Origin: Solibacillus daqui
GTDB lineage: Bacteria > Bacillota > Bacilli > Bacillales_A > Planococcaceae
DNA length: 64,000 nt
NCBI RefSeq assembly: GCF_028747805.1
Contig: NZ_CP114887.1
Location: 3,576,001-3,640,000 of the forward strand
Direction of reading: 5' to 3'
The notes below the pieces were generated by a model. The model made no database searches and was not told the origin of the DNA. It was given only the letters and a program-made list of their open reading frames with translations. The first letter of the stretch is position 1. Each line of letters opens with the position of its first letter. This document shows, piece by piece, positions 35,852 to 49,852 of this stretch. Made by a program: the position numbers and the translations under genes.

Positions 35852-35866
35852 ATTTTTCTGAAAATA
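35852..35866 (+). promoter_or_regulatory. candidate CodY box before the YesL gene
   Basis: ATTTTTCTGAAAATA agrees with 13 of 15 positions of the CodY consensus and lies just upstream of a TATAAT (35872-35877). An AT-rich background reduces its weight. Confidence 0.35.
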
Positions 35867-35899
35867 TATTTTATAATAAAGTGTAAAGGAGGGCATTAT

Positions 35900-36520
35900 A
35901 TGACATTTTGGGAAGGTTTTCATACCTTAGGTGTAAAGCTATTAAAAATTGTGTACCTAAATTTTTTATGGCTGTTCTTTTCGATGCTTGGATTTTTTAT
36001 ATTTGGGCTTTTTCCAGCAACGATTGCCCTATTTACCGTTATCCGTCAATTATTACGTGAAGTTGAAAAACCGATTTCACAAACATTCTGGCAAACTTAT
36101 AAAAAAGAATGGCTACGTGGAAATGGTTATGCTGCAATCAGTTATGTAGTCATCGCTATTTTAGCAATTGATTTTTACGCGATTTATTCATTTGAGTTTT
36201 TAACGATTTTGCTCATTCCAACAATGATCATTGCTTTTCTCGTTTTCGGGACACTGTGCTTCTTTTTCCCAGTGTATGTTCATTTTGAGCTATCATTCTT
36301 CACAACAATTAAACAAGCATTTTTATTTACATTAACTTCACCTTTCACGGTATTATTAAATGCTTGTATAGTGTTGTTGATGTATGGCGTCTTTAATCTA
36401 CTTCCGGGGGCCATTCCATTATTTGCAGGCAGCGTGCTTAGCTACTGCATGATGCAATTTTCAATGCGTGCCTTCAAAAAAATTGAACAAAAGAAATTAA
36501 AAGAGGCGGTTTCTACATGA
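35900..36520 (+). CDS. YesL family (DUF624) membrane protein
   Basis: The 206-residue product has about five hydrophobic segments (for example IVYLNFLWLFFSMLGFFIFG near the N-terminus) and the FPATIALFTVIRQLL stretch after the first helix, as in YesL/DUF624. These proteins are regularly found beside CUT1 sugar transporters in Bacillales; their role is unknown. AAAGGAGGG lies 7 bases before the ATG at 35900; a start at 35777 is not supported. It is divergent from the sugar-binding protein gene and overlaps the esterase gene by four bases. Confidence 0.85.
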   Translation: MTFWEGFHTLGVKLLKIVYLNFLWLFFSMLGFFIFGLFPATIALFTVIRQLLREVEKPISQTFWQTYKKEWLRGNGYAAISYVVIAILAIDFYAIYSFEFLTILLIPTMIIAFLVFGTLCFFFPVYVHFELSFFTTIKQAFLFTLTSPFTVLLNACIVLLMYGVFNLLPGAIPLFAGSVLSYCMMQFSMRAFKKIEQKKLKEAVST

Positions 36521-37425
36521 ACGGTTTACATCCAGAACTGGTGACAATTTACGAAAATAAATTAAACAATACCGTTACTTTTGAGCAATTTATTGCCAAT
36601 CGTTCGTTCACTCATTTTTCGGAGCAGCCGATTGATACGAATGGTTGCGTCATCGAGGAAATCATGCTTGATAAACTTCGTGTCATTTACATAAAGCCAA
36701 AACAGGCACATAAAAATGCACCATGCTTCATTTGGTTTCATGGGGGCGGAATGGTATTCGGAAATCCAGATGATAGCATTTCGTATTTGCTTGATTTTGT
36801 TCATAAGTTCCAAGCAGTTGTCCTTATACCGCAATACCGATTAGCCCCGGAACATCCTTATCCTGCAGCATTAGAAGATGGCTATAACATGCTTCTATGG
36901 GCAAATAAACAAGCGCAAAGCTTAAAAATAAACCGCGAGAAAATTATTGTTTGTGGTGGGAGTGCAGGTGGAAATTTAGCATTAGCTGTGACATTAAAAG
37001 CACGCGATGAACAAGGACCATCTATTGCTGGGGTATTGCCGTTGTATCCAATGCTTGATTGGCAAACTCGCCCATTCCATAAGCAATTTACTTCTCCTGG
37101 TCTTTGGAATGTAGAGAAAAATGAAAAAAGTTGGATGGCCTATTTGAAAAACTGCCAAAAAGTGCCGCCATATGCATCACCATTTTATGCCGCATTGCAT
37201 GAGTTACCGCCAATTTATACGTTCATTGGCACACATGACCTATTTTTTGAAGAGGTTTGTGAATTTGTTGAGAAGCTAAATAATTCGAAAACGACTATTA
37301 TATTTGATATTTATGAAGGCTGCTTCCACGGCTTTGATTTAGAAAATGTTCCAATTGCGAAAACAGCCAAAAAAAGGTTGTTGGACGTGACGGAGGAGAT
37401 ATTAAATAAGGTTGTGACTAAATAA
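36517..37425 (+). CDS. alpha/beta hydrolase, HSL-type esterase
   Basis: The 302-residue product has the oxyanion motif FHGGGM (about residue 74), the nucleophile GGSAGG (about residue 148), an acid in GTHDLFFEE (about 242) and a histidine in GCFHGFD (about 274). These place it in the hormone-sensitive-lipase branch of carboxylesterases. It is likely cytoplasmic. An ATGA overlap with the yesL-like gene shows one unit. In this setting it may remove acyl groups from imported sugars, which is an inference. Confidence 0.87.
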   Translation: MNGLHPELVTIYENKLNNTVTFEQFIANRSFTHFSEQPIDTNGCVIEEIMLDKLRVIYIKPKQAHKNAPCFIWFHGGGMVFGNPDDSISYLLDFVHKFQAVVLIPQYRLAPEHPYPAALEDGYNMLLWANKQAQSLKINREKIIVCGGSAGGNLALAVTLKARDEQGPSIAGVLPLYPMLDWQTRPFHKQFTSPGLWNVEKNEKSWMAYLKNCQKVPPYASPFYAALHELPPIYTFIGTHDLFFEEVCEFVEKLNNSKTTIIFDIYEGCFHGFDLENVPIAKTAKKRLLDVTEEILNKVVTK

Positions 37426-37438
37426 ACATACACTAATA

Positions 37439-37477
37439 AATACAATTTTTCTCCGCGGTGAAAAATTGTATTTTTTT
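37439..37477. terminator. bidirectional terminator
   Basis: An AATACAATTTTT/AAAAATTGTATT stem with a ten-base GC-rich loop, followed on the plus strand by seven T. It lies between the convergent esterase and GNAT genes. Confidence 0.85.
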
Positions 37478-37494
37478 GTCTCTAACTCATTTTC

Positions 37495-38367
37495 TCATGC
37501 TAATCCGCTATATGGATATAACACATCATTTGGATAGTGGAGATTACTTTGTTCCTTCACAAACATCGCGCCCTCATCCTGGAAAATTCCTTGCTGTACG
37601 GGTACTTTTAAATTTTCAGGAGTAAAACATAATTCGACCATTTTTTCCTGAATCGGTAAACTTTCAATAATCTCTAGTAAATCAACATATTGTTTTGAAA
37701 TAACATCAATGAGTTGGAAATACCCGTTCTGCTCCTTTGCAATCACAAAAGCATTGAATTTCGGTACGTAATAAATGGCATCCTTATATTGTGTTAATGC
37801 ATGGAACATGACAATATTTTCATTTTGTAACATGCTCATTTTCGAGCTAATTGGCATACGGTGTTTCGTCGTTTCGTAAAATAATTTACGAGCAGCTTCA
37901 TCCGAAATATCTACTTTTTTTACTTCCGTCGGCTGCAGATTTAAATCCTTCGTTTCGATCATAAATGTTGCTTGTCTACGTGTTTCAAAGCCGAATTTCG
38001 GATAAAAATTAAGCACGGTTTCGTTCGCAAATAAGTAAATAATTGCAGCATCTGCTGTATCTTCTATCACTTTCTCCATCAGCTTTCGAGATAAGCCTTG
38101 TCCCTGAAACGCTGAATTCGTCATAACTGTTCCAATTTGAATGGCTTGATATGTTTTTCCTTCTACTAGCATCGTCCCAATATTTGCAGATACATTGGCT
38201 ACAATTCTCCCATCCACTTCAAAAGCATACGGACAATACGTGTTATCCCAATAGCCTAAAGCGTCCCAATGTTCAAATTCAAGGTCAAATGTCTCTTTCG
38301 CTAATTGAAGAAAGCTTTGTTTCAGTTGAACATTATTACGAATTGCCTCACCTTTAATGAAATTCAT
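37495..38367 (-). CDS. GNAT family N-acetyltransferase
   Basis: The 290-residue product has a GNAT domain at about residues 10-140, with IGTVMTNSAFQGQGLSRKLMEKV (shown at about 77-99) as the acetyl-CoA loop and IIYLFANETVLNFYPKFGF as the terminal strands. A C-terminal part of about 140 residues follows. The two-part layout recalls Eis-type proteins, but I cannot name it. It overlaps the end of nagA by 14 bases, so both are in one transcript. Confidence 0.78.
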   Translation of the reverse strand: MNFIKGEAIRNNVQLKQSFLQLAKETFDLEFEHWDALGYWDNTYCPYAFEVDGRIVANVSANIGTMLVEGKTYQAIQIGTVMTNSAFQGQGLSRKLMEKVIEDTADAAIIYLFANETVLNFYPKFGFETRRQATFMIETKDLNLQPTEVKKVDISDEAARKLFYETTKHRMPISSKMSMLQNENIVMFHALTQYKDAIYYVPKFNAFVIAKEQNGYFQLIDVISKQYVDLLEIIESLPIQEKMVELCFTPENLKVPVQQGIFQDEGAMFVKEQSNLHYPNDVLYPYSGLA

Positions 38368-39553
38368 TTAATAACCTCTTTTTCAATTTTGTATTTTGAT
38401 AGACTATTTTTCCTTCGCAAACTGTTAGTACAACTTCCTCTTGTTCGTTTAAGACATATAAATCGGCATCTTTTCCAACAGCAATGGAGCCTTTATCATT
38501 AGCAAGCCCTAAAAGTTTTGCACTATTTGTTGCAGTTAATTTTGCTAATGTAACATCCGATAATTTAAGCCATTGTTTCATATTTTTGCGAGCTAAATTT
38601 AAATTAAGTGTACTGCCTGCTATATTTTCTTTCCCCACTAACTTACATAGTCCATTTTCCACCTGCACTTGTTGTCCACCTAAATCATAAATACCATCCG
38701 ACAAATCGGCCGCACGCATACTATCAGAAATTAAAATCATCCGTTCTTCACCCACTGTATCAAATAAAAAGCGGATCATTTTCGGGTGGATATGATACCC
38801 ATCTGCAATGATTTCAATCATACTATCACTTTGTAGCAGCGCAATTTGCAATCCAGGCTCGCGATGATGAATTGCACGCATCCCATTGCTAAAATGTGTG
38901 GCATTTTGAATAAGCTGCTTATTTAATACTGTTTGTGTTTGTTCGAACGTAGCATCTGAATGACCAATTGATCCAACAATCTGCTTTGATTTAAAATAAT
39001 TACATAGTGAATGGTCTTCGTCTAATTCCGCTGCAATCGTTACAAGCTTAATCGTTTGTTGCGCTGCTTGCTCGATTTGGGTAAATAGCTCAACTGAAGG
39101 CTTTATAATAAATTGATCGGACTGTGCCCCTTTTTGAATCGGGTTGATAAACGGTCCTTCTAAATGGATACCAATTATTTTTGCGCCATTTACCTGTTCT
39201 TTATTTTGTGCAATCGTTTGTACGACTGATTTTACTAATTCAACATCGGCAGTCATTGTTGTAGCTAAAAAACTCGTTACACCATATTTAGCAAGTGATG
39301 TACTAATGGTTTGTAAGCTTTCACCCGTTCCATCCATCGCATCGGCACCCGCTATACCATGAATATGCTGATCAATCATGCCGGGCATTAGTTTAAAATT
39401 AGGCTCTGCATGCACAATCTCACAGTCAGCTGGTAGCTGCTTTGCATCACAGATTTGACAAATTTTTTTGCCTTCAATGACAACGTATTGATTTTCTAAT
39501 ATTTGTTGCTCTGTCACAATTTGTAACGGACCTATCCCCCATATTTTTTCCAT
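38354..39553 (-). CDS. nagA: N-acetylglucosamine-6-phosphate deacetylase
   Basis: The 399-residue amidohydrolase removes acetate from GlcNAc-6-P to give GlcN-6-P. Motifs: DQHIHGIAG (metal HxH), IHLEGPFINP (metal Glu), GSIGHSDAT and DGYHIHP histidines, THFSNGM in place of the common THLFNAM, and the catalytic Asp in ILISDSMRA. A GGGGAGATGGGG region lies before the ATG. No nagB is adjacent. The gene is downstream of nothing obvious and co-transcribed with a GNAT. It implies that amino sugars are among the substrates handled in this accessory block. Confidence 0.88.
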   Translation of the reverse strand: MEKIWGIGPLQIVTEQQILENQYVVIEGKKICQICDAKQLPADCEIVHAEPNFKLMPGMIDQHIHGIAGADAMDGTGESLQTISTSLAKYGVTSFLATTMTADVELVKSVVQTIAQNKEQVNGAKIIGIHLEGPFINPIQKGAQSDQFIIKPSVELFTQIEQAAQQTIKLVTIAAELDEDHSLCNYFKSKQIVGSIGHSDATFEQTQTVLNKQLIQNATHFSNGMRAIHHREPGLQIALLQSDSMIEIIADGYHIHPKMIRFLFDTVGEERMILISDSMRAADLSDGIYDLGGQQVQVENGLCKLVGKENIAGSTLNLNLARKNMKQWLKLSDVTLAKLTATNSAKLLGLANDKGSIAVGKDADLYVLNEQEEVVLTVCEGKIVYQNTKLKKRLLNEFH

Positions 39554-39671
39554 TTCCCCATCTCCCCTTGTTGAAGCTATTTTACTTAATGATGTTTGCT
39601 CATTTCATTTCCAATTATTAACTGATTCAATACTATCTATCAAGTGTTTCATAGCAAAAATATTTTTTCGT

Positions 39672-39704
39672 CAAAAAAACGACAGCCTATTTTTAGACTG
39701 TCGT
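39672..39704 (-). terminator. terminator after gatB
   Basis: AACGACAGCCT/AGACTGTCGTT-type stem. On the minus strand it is followed by GTTTTTTTGA, 15 bases past the gatB stop codon. Confidence 0.88.
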
Positions 39705-39718
39705 TGCATAGAGAAGAA

Positions 39719-41164
39719 TTAACGTTTATTTAATTCTTCCATTAAAATTTGGTTTGTTAATTGTGGATTTGCTTGACCTTTTGAAGCTTTCATAATTTGG
39801 CCAAGAAGCGCTTTAATTGCACGCTCGTTACCGCCTAAGAAATCTGCTACTGATTTTGCATCGTTATCAAGAACTGTTGTAACGAAGCCACGGATTACTT
39901 CTGGATCAGAAATTTGAACTAAGCCTTTTTCTTTCACGATTTTCGCTGCGTCGCCACCGTTTTCAACAAGTTCAGTGAATACTTTTTTCGCGATTTTAGA
40001 AGAAATTGTGCCATCAGAAATTAACTTGATCATACCTGCTAAGTTTTCTGGTGTTAATGCTGTATCTTTTAACTCTTTCTGCTCAGCATTTAAGTACGCA
40101 GAAATATCACCCATTAACCAGTTCGCCGCTAATTTCGCATCTGCACCAGCAGCTGCTGTTGCATCGAAGAAATCAGAAATCTCTTTGTTAACAACAAGTA
40201 CGTTTGCATCATACTCTGTTAAGCCTAACTCAGAAATGTAGCGTTCTTTACGTGCATCTGGTAATTCAGGAATTGATTGACGTACGCGCTCAACCCACTC
40301 GTCAGAAATCGAAAGACGTACTAAATCTGGCTCTGGGAAGTAACGGTAATCGTCCGTACCTTCTTTAACACGCATTAAAATTGTTTTACCTGTTTTTTCG
40401 TCATAACGACGTGTTTCTTGCTCGATTTCACCACCGCTAGAAAGTACTTGTGCTTGACGAATTTCTTCGTGCTCAAGACCTTTACGTACGAAGTTAAATG
40501 AGTTTAAGTTTTTAAGTTCTGCTTTTGTACCGAATTCTTCTTGACCATATGGACGTAAAGAAATGTTGGCATCACAACGTAATGAACCTTCCTCCATACG
40601 CACGTCTGATACGCCTGAATATTGGATAATTGATTTTACTTTTTCAAGGTATGCATATGCTTCGTCTGGCGTGCGGATGTCTGGCTCAGAAACAATTTCA
40701 ACAAGTGGCGTACCTTGACGGTTTAAGTCAACTAAAGAGTAGCCATCTGCGTGCGTTAATTTACCTGCATCTTCTTCCATGTGAAGACGTGTAATACCTA
40801 TTTTCTTTTTATAACCTGGTGTTTCACCTTTAGCTGGAATTTCGATTTCAACCCAACCATTTTTACCGATTGGCTTATCAAATTGTGAAATTTGGTAAGC
40901 TTTCGGATTATCTGGATAGAAGTAGTTTTTACGGTCAAACTTTGTCTCTTGTTCGATTTCCATATTTAATGCTAAAGAAGCGCGCATCGCATAGTCTACT
41001 ACTTCTTTATTTAATACTGGTAAAACGCCTGGATAACCAAGGTCAATTACAGTAGTGTTTGTATTAGGCTCAGCACCAAAGTGGTTTGGTGAAGCTGAGA
41101 AAATTTTAGACTTAGTTTTTAATTCCACGTGAATTTCTAAGCCGATGACTGTTTCAAAGTTCAT
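39719..41164 (-). CDS. gatB: Asp-tRNA(Asn)/Glu-tRNA(Gln) amidotransferase subunit B
   Basis: The 481-residue tRNA-binding and kinase subunit phosphorylates Glu-tRNA(Gln) or Asp-tRNA(Asn) before amidation. It has the N-terminal signature [28 protein letters not shown] (about residue 122), [17 protein letters not shown], and the C-terminal YqeY-like helical tail ([19 protein letters not shown]). It begins one base after gatA, as normal for gatCAB. Needed because most Bacillales lack GlnRS. Confidence 0.96.
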   Translation of the reverse strand: MNFETVIGLEIHVELKTKSKIFSASPNHFGAEPNTNTTVIDLGYPGVLPVLNKEVVDYAMRASLALNMEIEQETKFDRKNYFYPDNPKAYQISQFDKPIGKNGWVEIEIPAKGETPGYKKKIGITRLHMEEDAGKLTHADGYSLVDLNRQGTPLVEIVSEPDIRTPDEAYAYLEKVKSIIQYSGVSDVRMEEGSLRCDANISLRPYGQEEFGTKAELKNLNSFNFVRKGLEHEEIRQAQVLSSGGEIEQETRRYDEKTGKTILMRVKEGTDDYRYFPEPDLVRLSISDEWVERVRQSIPELPDARKERYISELGLTEYDANVLVVNKEISDFFDATAAAGADAKLAANWLMGDISAYLNAEQKELKDTALTPENLAGMIKLISDGTISSKIAKKVFTELVENGGDAAKIVKEKGLVQISDPEVIRGFVTTVLDNDAKSVADFLGGNERAIKALLGQIMKASKGQANPQLTNQILMEELNKR

Positions 41165-41165
41165 A

Positions 41166-42629
41166 TTATTTTACCTCCCATAGCGCTGGAGTTTGTGTGT
41201 TAAAGTCTGTTTGTTGCTCATACGCATAAGCAACGCGGTAAAGTGTTTCCTCGTCGAAGTGTTTACCGATAATTTGTAAACCTAATGGTAAGCCATTTTC
41301 GAATCCACATGGGATCGAAATCGCTGGTACACCCGCTAAGTTAATAGGAATCGTTAAAATATCGTTTGCGTACATTGTAAGTGGATCATCTACGTTTGCA
41401 CCAATTTCGAATGCTGGTGTTGGCGCAGTTGGTCCAATAATTACGTCATAGTTTTCGAAAACTGTGTCGTAATCTTGTTTGATTAATGTACGTACTTGTT
41501 GTGCTTTTTTGTAGTAAGCATCGTACGTACCTGCTGATAATGAGTACGTACCAAGCATGATACGACGTTTTACTTCGTCACCGAAGCCTTCAGCACGTGT
41601 GTTTTTGTAAAGCTCTAATAAGTTTTTCGCGTTGTCTGTGCGGTAACCGTAACGAATACCATCGAAACGAGAAAGGTTAGAAGAAGCTTCTGAAGATGAA
41701 AGAATGTAGTAAGCTGCTAATGCGTATTTAGAGTGTGGTAAAGAAACCTCTTCTACAGTAGCGCCTTGAGCCTTTAATACTTCTAATGCATCAAGAACGG
41801 ATTGTTTCGCTGCTTCGCCAACGCCTTCACCAAGGAATTCTTTTGGCACAGCGATTTTTAAGCCTTTGATGTTACCATCTAAAGCTGCTGCGTAGTTAGG
41901 CACTGGTACGTCAGCTGATGTTGAGTCCATTTCGTCTACGCCTGAGATTGCTTCTAAAAGTAATGCGTTATCTGTAACATTGCGTGTAATTGGTCCGATT
42001 TGGTCTAAAGAAGATGCGAATGCAACTAAACCAAAACGAGATACACGACCATATGTAGGTTTCATCCCTACAACACCACAGTAAGCTGCTGGTTGACGGA
42101 TTGAACCACCTGTATCAGAACCTAATGAGAATGGTACTTCACCTGCTGCTACTGCAGCTGCAGATGCACCTGAAGAGCCACCTGGTACGTGTTTTGTATT
42201 CCATGGATTTTTCGTTGTTTTGAATGCTGAGTTTTCATTTGAAGAACCCATCGCAAATTCATCCATGTTTAATTTACCAATTGTAATCATGCCCGCATCG
42301 CGTAATTTTTTCACGATTGTCGCATCATAAATTGGCATGAAGCCTTCTAGGATTTTAGAAGCACAAGTCGTTTCTAAACCTTCAGTTACGATGTTATCTT
42401 TAACCCCGATCGGCATACCGAATAATGGGCCGCGCTCCTCGAAAGGAACTTTATCTAATTCTGCAGCTTTTGCAGTTGCTTGTTCTTTATTTAATGCTAA
42501 GAAAGCTTGTACATCGCCGTCTAACTTTTCTACACGGTCAAATGCTTCTTTTGTTAAGTCCGCAATTGTTAGTTCGCCAGACTTTAAGCTCTCTTGTAAT
42601 TGTGCTGATGTGCGCTCAAATACTGTCAT
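41166..42629 (-). CDS. gatA: Asp-tRNA(Asn)/Glu-tRNA(Gln) amidotransferase subunit A
   Basis: The 487-residue amidase releases ammonia from glutamine for the GatB reaction. The catalytic Lys-cisSer-Ser triad is visible in PIGVKDNI (about residue 77), [11 protein letters not shown] (about 173) and [12 protein letters not shown] (about 150). GGAGGAAA lies before the ATG. The gene sits between gatC and gatB, 17 bases after gatC. Confidence 0.97.
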   Translation of the reverse strand: MTVFERTSAQLQESLKSGELTIADLTKEAFDRVEKLDGDVQAFLALNKEQATAKAAELDKVPFEERGPLFGMPIGVKDNIVTEGLETTCASKILEGFMPIYDATIVKKLRDAGMITIGKLNMDEFAMGSSNENSAFKTTKNPWNTKHVPGGSSGASAAAVAAGEVPFSLGSDTGGSIRQPAAYCGVVGMKPTYGRVSRFGLVAFASSLDQIGPITRNVTDNALLLEAISGVDEMDSTSADVPVPNYAAALDGNIKGLKIAVPKEFLGEGVGEAAKQSVLDALEVLKAQGATVEEVSLPHSKYALAAYYILSSSEASSNLSRFDGIRYGYRTDNAKNLLELYKNTRAEGFGDEVKRRIMLGTYSLSAGTYDAYYKKAQQVRTLIKQDYDTVFENYDVIIGPTAPTPAFEIGANVDDPLTMYANDILTIPINLAGVPAISIPCGFENGLPLGLQIIGKHFDEETLYRVAYAYEQQTDFNTQTPALWEVK

Positions 42630-42646
42630 GCGTTCATTTCCTCCTA

Positions 42647-42937
42647 TTACTCCATAATTGATGGTACTTTAATTTGACCAGTTTCTTGTTCTTTTACATT
42701 TAGCATTACTTTTTCGCGTGATAAACCTTCTTTTGCTACGTCTTCGCGAAGTACGTTTACTAATGGTAAAACGTGAGAAGTAGGCTCTACGTTTGTTGTA
42801 TCTAATTCATTTAACTGCTCTGCGAAGTCAGTAATTTTACCTAATTGTTCAGCAAATTTCTCTGCTTCTTCTTCTGTGATGGCAAGACGAGCTAAATTCG
42901 CTACGTGTTTTACTTCTTCTTTTGATAATTTTGCCAT
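42647..42937 (-). CDS. gatC: Asp-tRNA(Asn)/Glu-tRNA(Gln) amidotransferase subunit C
   Basis: The 96-residue stabilising subunit wraps around GatA. Family features are the N-terminal [17 protein letters not shown], the central [16 protein letters not shown] and the RED segment of [13 protein letters not shown] lies before the ATG. First gene of the gatCAB operon; in some Bacilli a proline symporter gene (opuE) lies upstream, whereas here camS follows the terminator at 43102. Confidence 0.95.
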   Translation of the reverse strand: MAKLSKEEVKHVANLARLAITEEEAEKFAEQLGKITDFAEQLNELDTTNVEPTSHVLPLVNVLREDVAKEGLSREKVMLNVKEQETGQIKVPSIME

Positions 42938-43101
42938 TTGTTACACCTCCAAAATTCGTTTAGACCATGCTTATTATCATATCATTTTTCACTCTAAAAA
43001 TCTGCGCTTCACTTAAAAATTAACGAAAGAGACGCATCACGTAGATGTTTTTTCGTCAAATTAATGCATTAGTGAAGTGAAGTGTATTTTCTCTTAACAA
43101 A

Positions 43102-43139
43102 GCAAAAATACCACGCTACTTTAAGCATGGTATTTTTGC
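43102..43139 (-). terminator. terminator after camS
   Basis: A perfect 12-bp stem GCAAAAATACCA/TGGTATTTTTGC; the T-rich arm acts as the tract on either strand. It lies 8 bases past the camS stop and separates it from gatC. Nothing else specific is seen in 42938-43101. Confidence 0.8.
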
Positions 43140-43146
43140 ACAAAAT

Positions 43147-44322
43147 TTACTCATAAATATGCACAAACGGCTCGTCATTGTTTGGTTCTTTAATAATTAA
43201 GACTTCTGGTCCGTTTACCGATGTAATGCTGACCGTAATATGCAGATCAAGTGGTAAATGGCTGAGCATTAAGCCTGTCAAATATTGTGTAAAGCCTGTA
43301 ATTTCAGCTGTTCCATAAAATTGGATTGGAATTTCAATATCAAGCTTTTGAATTTTTTTATTTTGATAGAAGCCTGTTGCAAATATACTAGTAAAGTTTG
43401 AGAAGTACTTATCAACATCTTGCTTAAAGTTCATAAATTTTGTGTTCATGTCACGGTATACATCATCAGGCGAATTCATTGGGAATGTGACATATTTTTC
43501 GTTAATGTCCTCCCAATCACCTAATGCTGTTTTACCACTATCAGCAAAGTTATACGTCAAATATGAACCTGGAACAATTGAATTACGTTCTTCCTGTTTA
43601 AAGAGGGCCACTGTAATCGGAATATCCGCTAATTCTGAACGTGCGCGTAATCGGTTAACAACCTCTTGTGCAATCTTTTTACCTTCTTTAATCAGCTCAT
43701 CTTCGGGAATTTTTTGTTCATAAAACTCACCGTATTGCTCTTTTTGATAATAGTAAACTGAGTTTAATGCAAGACCAATAGACATCCCTGCAAGCTTTAC
43801 TTTATTATCATCTGTTTTAGTTAAATAATTTTGCTCGATGATGTGTGCTAAATAAACAGGTGCTTCCGTTGCTCTAACCGTTGCTTCCATTTCTTCACCT
43901 GTTTTTTCATCAATACTTGATGGATTTAAACCTTGATATTCAGGGCCTTTATCCGTTGTTTGATTTGGACGAGCTAACCAATATTTTAGCGTTTCTTCAT
44001 CTAAATATTGGCCTTCTTGGAAATAATATTTTTCTGTGTCGAAGAAATTTTGAGAAATACGCATTAAGCCGGTTTCGACTTCTTTCATATCATATTTCGT
44101 ATAAATATTCGAAACGACTAACCCACGACTTGCGCTTTCCTTGTAAGGAATTAGCGTACGATAAGATTTATCGCTAATTTGCATGTTTGGGATAATCGTA
44201 GTTTCCACCTGTTGAGTAGAGTCCGATTCCTGTGTGAGCTCTGTTTCAGGTGTAATTTTTGGTGTACACGCTGATAGCATCACAGCTGCAATCATCGCCG
44301 GTATCCAGCGGTAACGTTTCAT
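43147..44322 (-). CDS. camS: CamS family sex-pheromone-precursor lipoprotein
   Basis: The 391-residue product has a signal peptide with lipobox LSAC (cysteine about residue 19). The CamS domain includes ISDKSYRTLIPYKESASRGLVVSN (shown at about 50-73) and MRISQNFFDTEKYYFQEGQYLD. In enterococci and staphylococci the cleaved signal peptide of CamS-type lipoproteins can act as a pheromone; for Bacillales (YerH) no function is known. It lies directly after ligA (18-base gap), the conserved pcrB-pcrA-ligA-camS order. Confidence 0.92.
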   Translation of the reverse strand: MKRYRWIPAMIAAVMLSACTPKITPETELTQESDSTQQVETTIIPNMQISDKSYRTLIPYKESASRGLVVSNIYTKYDMKEVETGLMRISQNFFDTEKYYFQEGQYLDEETLKYWLARPNQTTDKGPEYQGLNPSSIDEKTGEEMEATVRATEAPVYLAHIIEQNYLTKTDDNKVKLAGMSIGLALNSVYYYQKEQYGEFYEQKIPEDELIKEGKKIAQEVVNRLRARSELADIPITVALFKQEERNSIVPGSYLTYNFADSGKTALGDWEDINEKYVTFPMNSPDDVYRDMNTKFMNFKQDVDKYFSNFTSIFATGFYQNKKIQKLDIEIPIQFYGTAEITGFTQYLTGLMLSHLPLDLHITVSITSVNGPEVLIIKEPNNDEPFVHIYE

Positions 44323-44340
44323 GAGAACAAGTCCCCTTTA

Positions 44341-48604
<4,264 letters not shown>

Positions 48605-48655
48605 ACCGCAACCTCCTATAAAAAGAACGTTCGTTCCCATTTGTTCTATTGTAAT

Positions 48656-49348
48656 TTATTTTACTGTATTTTTCACGGCTTGTACTGTTTTTAATGCAGC
48701 TTTTAAATCATCATAAATAATATTGCCAACTACAACTGTATCTGCATAAGCTGCCATCTCTTTAGCCTGTTCTACCGACGTAATGCCTCCACCGTAAAAC
48801 AGCTTTGTATTTTCTAGTACTTCGGCAGTAGCCTTCACCATCTCGACATCACCATATGCACCACTATATTCTAAATAGAAAATTGGTAGTTTGAAATAAT
48901 TTTCTGCCATGCGTGCATAAGCAACAACATCATCTTCGGTTAAATCTGTCTTGGCACTCGTTACTTGTGCCACTTTGCAATCTGGATTTAGTACACAATA
49001 CCCTTCAGCAACAAGCTCTTCCCAAATTAGAACATCGCCAAATTCTTTTATTGCTTCATGATGTAAATCTTTCACCCATTTAGTATCGGTACTATTTAAT
49101 ACTGAGGGAATGAAGTAAAAATCATAGCCAGCCGAGATGCTTTCGACATCAGAAATTTCAAGCGCAACCGGCACAGAATAACGTCGCACACGTACTAATA
49201 AATCAAGCACGCCATCAAGCGTAACATCATCCGTACCACCTACTAAAATCACATCTGTACCCGATTCACAAATTTGCTCTAACGCCTCATCTGAAATTTC
49301 CTTCGCAGGGTCTAATTTAAACACATGACGCCAAGATAAATAATCCAT
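48656..49348 (-). CDS. pcrB: heptaprenylglyceryl phosphate synthase PcrB
   Basis: The 230-residue TIM-barrel prenyltransferase joins heptaprenyl diphosphate to sn-glycerol-1-phosphate, the archaeal-type ether lipid step known in Bacillaceae. WRHVFKLDP at the start and [11 protein letters not shown] (about 31-41) match the family. [10 protein letters not shown] (about 160) and the phosphate-binding LFYGGGITS and VVGNIIYDD also match. The start ending at 49348 has AGGTGG 9 bases upstream; a GTG four codons earlier is part of that site. pcrA follows 51 bases later. Confidence 0.94.
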   Translation of the reverse strand: MDYLSWRHVFKLDPAKEISDEALEQICESGTDVILVGGTDDVTLDGVLDLLVRVRRYSVPVALEISDVESISAGYDFYFIPSVLNSTDTKWVKDLHHEAIKEFGDVLIWEELVAEGYCVLNPDCKVAQVTSAKTDLTEDDVVAYARMAENYFKLPIFYLEYSGAYGDVEMVKATAEVLENTKLFYGGGITSVEQAKEMAAYADTVVVGNIIYDDLKAALKTVQAVKNTVK

Positions 49349-49446
49349 TTTAATTTCCACCTATCTCTAAAATTTATATTAACGTTTTTAAGTCATTTCT
49401 TTATAATTGCGACTATCTAATAGTATAACGAATCTAAGAAAAATAT

Positions 49447-49482
49447 TAAAAGACTGAGCGAATAAATTTGCTCAGTCTTTTA
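49447..49482. terminator. terminator after yerC
   Basis: AAAAGACTGAGC/GCTCAGTCTTTT stem about 35 bases past the yerC stop codon; on the minus strand TTTTAATATTTTTC follows. Confidence 0.8.
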
Positions 49483-49518
49483 AGCCTAATCCTATTATTT
49501 ATATGGATGAGCTGTTTG

Positions 49519-49833
49519 TTACTTTGAAGTAAATGGCTTTTCATCTGGATAAAGACGACCAAGCATTTCATCATAAGTATCATTACCGTAATCGAAGCAG
49601 CGACGAACGCGTGAAATCGTTGCTGTTGAAGCACCTGTTTCTTTTTTGATTGTCTCATACGTTTTCTTTAAACGTAATAAATGTGCTACTTCAAAACGCT
49701 GTGCTAATGATTGGATTTCACTAATCGTGCATAAATCATCAAAAAATTTATAGCATTCCTCAATATCTTTTAATTCTAGAACCGCTTTAAATAACTGATC
49801 TGTTTGATGACCGCGAATCTTTTCAACCTGCAT
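49519..49833 (-). CDS. yerC: YerC/YecD family TrpR-like DNA-binding protein
   Basis: The 104-residue helical protein has the TrpR superfamily fold: ELKDIEECYKFFDDLCTISEIQSLAQRFEVAHLL, then a helix-turn-helix ETGASTATISRVRRCFDYGND (shown at about 66-86). The start ending at 49833 gives the length of B. subtilis YerC. A GGTGGG lies 4 bases upstream; the ATG at 49845 would sit on a GAGGGA. The function in Bacilli is not established. It follows yerB after about 20 bases, so they are one unit. Confidence 0.88.
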   Translation of the reverse strand: MQVEKIRGHQTDQLFKAVLELKDIEECYKFFDDLCTISEIQSLAQRFEVAHLLRLKKTYETIKKETGASTATISRVRRCFDYGNDTYDEMLGRLYPDEKPFTSK

Positions 49834-49852
49834 GTAGCCCACCATTCCCTCT

